Shown in pieces: positions 7,030-9,098 of a DNA stretch of 9,098 nt (the stretch's first letter is position 1; each line of letters starts with the position of its first letter). Position numbers and translations under genes: made by a program. The notes beneath the pieces are model-generated. The model made no database searches and had not been told where the DNA came from. It saw only the letters and a program-made list of their open reading frames with translations. Source of the DNA: CAYUCY01 sp964443525 (GTDB lineage Bacteria > Pseudomonadota > Alphaproteobacteria > Caedimonadales > Caedimonadaceae); contig CAYUCY010000061.1 in assembly GCA_964443525.1 (NCBI GenBank), positions 1 through 9,098 of the forward strand, written 5' to 3'.

Positions 7030-8055
7030 CTATCGGGTCTTAACGGAAACATTAACCGAAAGTCCCGCCCTTAAAAGATCGCAATGCTCTTTACACTGAT
7101 CGAGCCTGATTTTTACAGGGACTCTTTGCACGACTTTCGTAAAATTGCCCGTGGCATTTTCAGGGGGAAGCACACTAAAAAGAGCGCCAGTCGCAGGGGC
7201 GATACTTTCAATTGCTCCTGCGAGCGTTAGATGGGGATAAGCATCAATTTTGATGGTTGCAGGTTGCCCCGGATTCATGTGAGTGAGCTGGGTTTCCTTG
7301 AAATTTGCAATCACATAAGGATTTTGAGTGTCCACCAAATACATCATGCTTTGCCCAGGTCTGATGTATTGACCTTTCTGGACGCCCTTGTTCCCGATGG
7401 TACCGGAGAAGCTTGCGGTGATTTTTGTATTTTCTTCGGCATCCAAGGCCACCTTTTGAAGAGCCGTTGCCTGTCCAAGGGCGGCACGTGCTTCCTGTTG
7501 TTGCGCAAGGAAAGTTGAAAGTTCATCTTGCGCGGCGTGGAGGGCAGCTTGTGTTCTCTTTTCTTCAGCTTTTGCTTTAGCATATTCTGTTTGCGTCTGT
7601 TCCAGCCGTCTTTGACTAACAACATTTTTCTCTTTTAAATTTTTACTGCGATCATACTCACGAGAAGCAAAAGAAAGATCAGCGAGTGTGCCGTCGAGGG
7701 TTGCCTTGGCCTGGATAATTCTTCTCTCTTGCAGGGAAATCTTGTGCTGAAGCGCATCGAGCGCCGCTTCAGCCCGTCTCACGGCTGCCGTTGCTTCTTC
7801 AAGGCGCGCCTGATAATCCGTGTCATCCAGGGTTAAGAGAAGGTCATTCTCTTGAACAAATTGATTGTCCTGCACGGGGATCGTCTCCACATAACCTGAA
7901 ACCTTTGCGCTAATCACCGTCATATCCGAGTGCAGAAAGGCATTATCCGTCGTTTCATAAGGCCTTACGGCGACAAAATAATACAAAGCAGCAAAACATA
8001 TCAAAACAACGCTAGAAAAAGAGATAAGCTTCTTATAATCCTTAATGATATTCAT
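7030..8055 (-). CDS. emrA: EmrA/HlyD-family membrane fusion protein (efflux adaptor)
   Basis: Periplasmic adaptor anchored in the inner membrane, bridging EmrB to an outer-membrane TolC-like channel. From the ATG at 8055 it has 341 residues. One N-terminal membrane anchor (about 10-30) is followed by TTDNAFLHSDMTVISAKVSG (35-54), the start of the split biotinyl-lipoyl domain. A long coiled-coil hairpin rich in Ala, Glu, Gln and Arg (about 82-205) and the second lipoyl half with GVQKGQYIRPGQ (224-235) come next, then ANFKETQL (250-257) and a C-terminal beta-barrel region. All are standard for EmrA. The start is uncertain. GGGA sits about 8 nt before the ATG at 8055, an ATG at 8061 is close to the same site, and a TTG at 8130 would give 366 residues but adds no conserved sequence. 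A CKEHC pair near the C-terminus is unusual for the family. It is coupled to emrB by a 2-nt gap. Confidence 0.9.
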   Translation of the reverse strand: MNIIKDYKKLISFSSVVLICFAALYYFVAVRPYETTDNAFLHSDMTVISAKVSGYVETIPVQDNQFVQENDLLLTLDDTDYQARLEEATAAVRRAEAALDALQHKISLQERRIIQAKATLDGTLADLSFASREYDRSKNLKEKNVVSQRRLEQTQTEYAKAKAEEKRTQAALHAAQDELSTFLAQQQEARAALGQATALQKVALDAEENTKITASFSGTIGNKGVQKGQYIRPGQSMMYLVDTQNPYVIANFKETQLTHMNPGQPATIKIDAYPHLTLAGAIESIAPATGALFSVLPPENATGNFTKVVQRVPVKIRLDQCKEHCDLLRAGLSVNVSVKTR

Positions 8056-8125
8056 TTCCATTTTCCCAGAGATATCAAAGTGTTTTATTTTAAACATTTT
8101 TATAAGGCGAGAAAAGCTTAAAGTG

Positions 8126-8151
8126 TTCAAACCCTATGAGGGCTTCTTGAA
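8126..8151. repeat. imperfect inverted repeat upstream of emrA
   Basis: Outer arms TTCAA (8126-8130) and TTGAA (8147-8151) and inner arms CCCT (8132-8135) and AGGG (8139-8142) pair around a 3-nt loop, with a 1-nt versus 4-nt internal asymmetry. It lies 71-96 nt before the preferred emrA start. As RNA it can fold into a bulged hairpin; as DNA it is too asymmetric to be a clean operator. The pairing is seen directly; function is unknown. Confidence 0.35.
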
Positions 8152-8159
8152 AAACTCTG

Positions 8160-8195
8160 TTTTTCCCGCGAAGGGACGGTGGCGCCCTGGAAAAA
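8160..8195. repeat. second imperfect inverted repeat upstream of emrA
   Basis: TTTTTCC (8160-8166) is complementary to GGAAAAA (8189-8195). Inside these, AGGG (8172-8175) pairs with CCCT (8185-8188), leaving CGCGA bulged on one side. The A and T runs form part of the stem and do not follow it, so this is not a canonical intrinsic terminator on either strand. It is 8 nt from the neighbouring inverted repeat. Together they make a structured block in the presumed emrAB control region. Confidence 0.35.
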
Positions 8196-8582
8196 TGAGA
8201 AGCGCTTAATAAGGTTGGAGCTCTCAGGAAAATTGGGGAGACGCTAAATCTTTTTCGGGAAAGAACCGTAAAATCAAAAATTCGGATCGAAGGCGCACGA
8301 GAGACCTATCTCCTTCTATGCCAAATGCCGCCATGTTTCCTCTCCCAAAAGTCAAGACTCAGGCCATTTTGATTGCTCTCTTCATCTCAAAAAGAGTGTC
8401 GTGTAGTGAGCCGAAAAAACACCTCCTCTTACTCATCCAAACAAATCCTGACAGAACCGTCTTATATTCCTCTCTTCTTGCCTCGGAAGACTTAATAAAT
8501 CATAGATGATATGGCATACATGAAAGAAGGATTATTAAGAGAAGTTAAAGAGCATTACACCGAATAAGCACCACGTGGAGGT

Positions 8583-9098
8583 TCATTGCAACTCCAATAA
8601 AGATCGGAGGAGCTCAACAACTCTTTTTGCGCCATTGGTAGGGAGTCCTACGCTGCCGTTCTCAAGATTAATTTTCTGAGGAGAATTTAGCAAAATTTGA
8701 AGTTTTTCGCTTACCTCTTCTGGAGTTAAAGCCCGTTTGCCCACTTCAAGAAGCGTCGGGTTATAGTCTTTTGCGTTGACGTAAAGGAGAGGCACTCCCA
8801 TTTTGGCGGCTATAAGGTCAGCCGAGGTTTGAACGCATGCCATCACTTTTGCATGAGGCAGCAGCTGGGCCGTTGGATTTGTAAGGCCTAAGTTTTCTAT
8901 TTTTGGCACAAGCGTTATGTTTTTAGCTCCTGTCTTCATAAGAATTTCTCTTTCAAAGGAAGCATCTGTTGCGGGATGATAGGTTAACCAAACCTGAACA
9001 CTCATATCTTTGACGCCTTGAACGAAAATCGGGAAAAAAGTTTTGTAAGTGTTATCCCGACCACCCGCAAAGAGAACAACGGGGGCGCTCTTCGGATC
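8583..9098 (-). CDS. C-terminal part of an unidentified GT-B-like protein, truncated by the window edge
   Basis: The frame is open from the right edge (9098) to a TGA at 8585-8583, giving 171 residues with no start required inside the window. The in-frame ATG at 9005 is probably internal, because the 31 codons upstream of it read as plausible protein (PVVLFAGGRDNTYK, then FFPIFVQG). The visible part alternates strand-like and helix-like segments: VVLFAGGRD, SVQVWLTYHPATD, ITLVPK, VMACVQTSADLIAAKMGVPLLYV, and a C-terminal helical stretch. A late segment with TSADLIAAKMGVPLL resembles the donor-binding half of GT-B-fold glycosyltransferases and UDP-GlcNAc 2-epimerases. I do not recognise a specific family, and this fold guess is weak. 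It runs in the same direction as emrAB but is separated from it by about 530 nt. No signal peptide or membrane segment is visible in this part. Confidence 0.75.
   Translation of the reverse strand, partial: DPKSAPVVLFAGGRDNTYKTFFPIFVQGVKDMSVQVWLTYHPATDASFEREILMKTGAKNITLVPKIENLGLTNPTAQLLPHAKVMACVQTSADLIAAKMGVPLLYVNAKDYNPTLLEVGKRALTPEEVSEKLQILLNSPQKINLENGSVGLPTNGAKRVVELLRSLLELQ

Larger units (their letters stand above)
8056..8582. other. gene-poor region upstream of emrA
   Basis: About 530 nt lie between the end of the edge gene and emrA, with no convincing gene. The longest open frame (8318-8509, plus, 63 codons) has no ribosome binding site and no recognisable features. The emrA-proximal part is AT-rich (8081-8105) and contains TATAAA-like and TAAAAT-like hexamers on the minus strand. 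None has a well-spaced -35 box, so I do not place a promoter. Two imperfect inverted repeats are listed separately. No regulator gene (MarR, TetR or LysR type) is present. I cannot see remnants of a decayed gene, but cannot exclude one without a search. Confidence 0.55.

Noticed and set aside
8056..8130. TTG start at 8130 for emrA
   Set aside because: It would place a basic, unconserved 25-residue extension before the membrane anchor and lies in AT-rich sequence that looks like a control region. The ATG at 8055 has a better-spaced purine-rich site.
8318..8509. 63-codon plus-strand frame in the emrA upstream region
   Set aside because: No Shine-Dalgarno precedes the ATG, no coherent domain or membrane pattern is visible, and it is isolated from other plus-strand genes.
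8571..8578. Palindrome CCACGTGG just after the edge gene stop as a terminator
   Set aside because: It is only 8 bp with no loop and no following T-run on either strand, so it is within chance expectation.
1..9098. CRISPR array, tRNA, rRNA, insertion sequence or phage genes
   Set aside because: No regularly spaced repeats, cloverleaf-like sequences, transposase motifs or terminal inverted repeats were seen on either strand.

Overview
The window reads as chromosomal housekeeping DNA from an alphaproteobacterium. The evidence is a ParE with typical alphaproteobacterial motif wording, a small HIG1-type twin-helix protein directly upstream of a PduO-type cobalamin adenosyltransferase, an xseB-ispA pair, and YggT next to FolD. 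No plasmid, phage, transposon, CRISPR, tRNA or rRNA signature is visible. I cannot name the genus. The taxonomic call rests on remembered protein families and gene order, not on a search.

Layout: positions 1-145 are non-coding and hold a 12-bp tandem duplication. A two-gene minus-strand unit follows (921 to 146): a HIG1-like membrane protein, then ATP:cob(I)alamin adenosyltransferase, 2 nt apart and probably translationally coupled. A short divergent intergenic region (922-1013) separates it from a plus-strand series: parE (1014-3015), xseB (3071-3340), ispA (3330-4214, overlapping xseB), a YggT-family gene (4232-4549) and folD (4599-5468). These cover chromosome decatenation, exonuclease VII, farnesyl diphosphate synthesis, a small membrane protein, and one-carbon folate interconversion. 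parE is interrupted by ten Ns at 2616-2625. The flanking codons show this to be an assembly gap in an otherwise intact gene.

folD meets a minus-strand pair tail to tail with a 4-nt overlap. This pair, emrA-emrB (8055 to 5465), encodes a tripartite drug-efflux adaptor and a 14-helix MFS pump. Upstream of emrA lies about 500 nt without a convincing gene, containing two imperfect inverted repeats. At the right edge, another minus-strand reading frame (9098 to 8583) is open to the end of the window. It is the C-terminal part of a protein that resembles the second half of a GT-B-fold glycosyltransferase or sugar epimerase, but I do not recognise the family.

I found no convincing undescribed system. 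The observations worth a second look are the frame-breaking assembly gap in parE, the overlapping convergent stops of folD and emrB, the unannotated emrA leader with inverted repeats, the truncated edge gene, and gene-order departures around ispA and folD.
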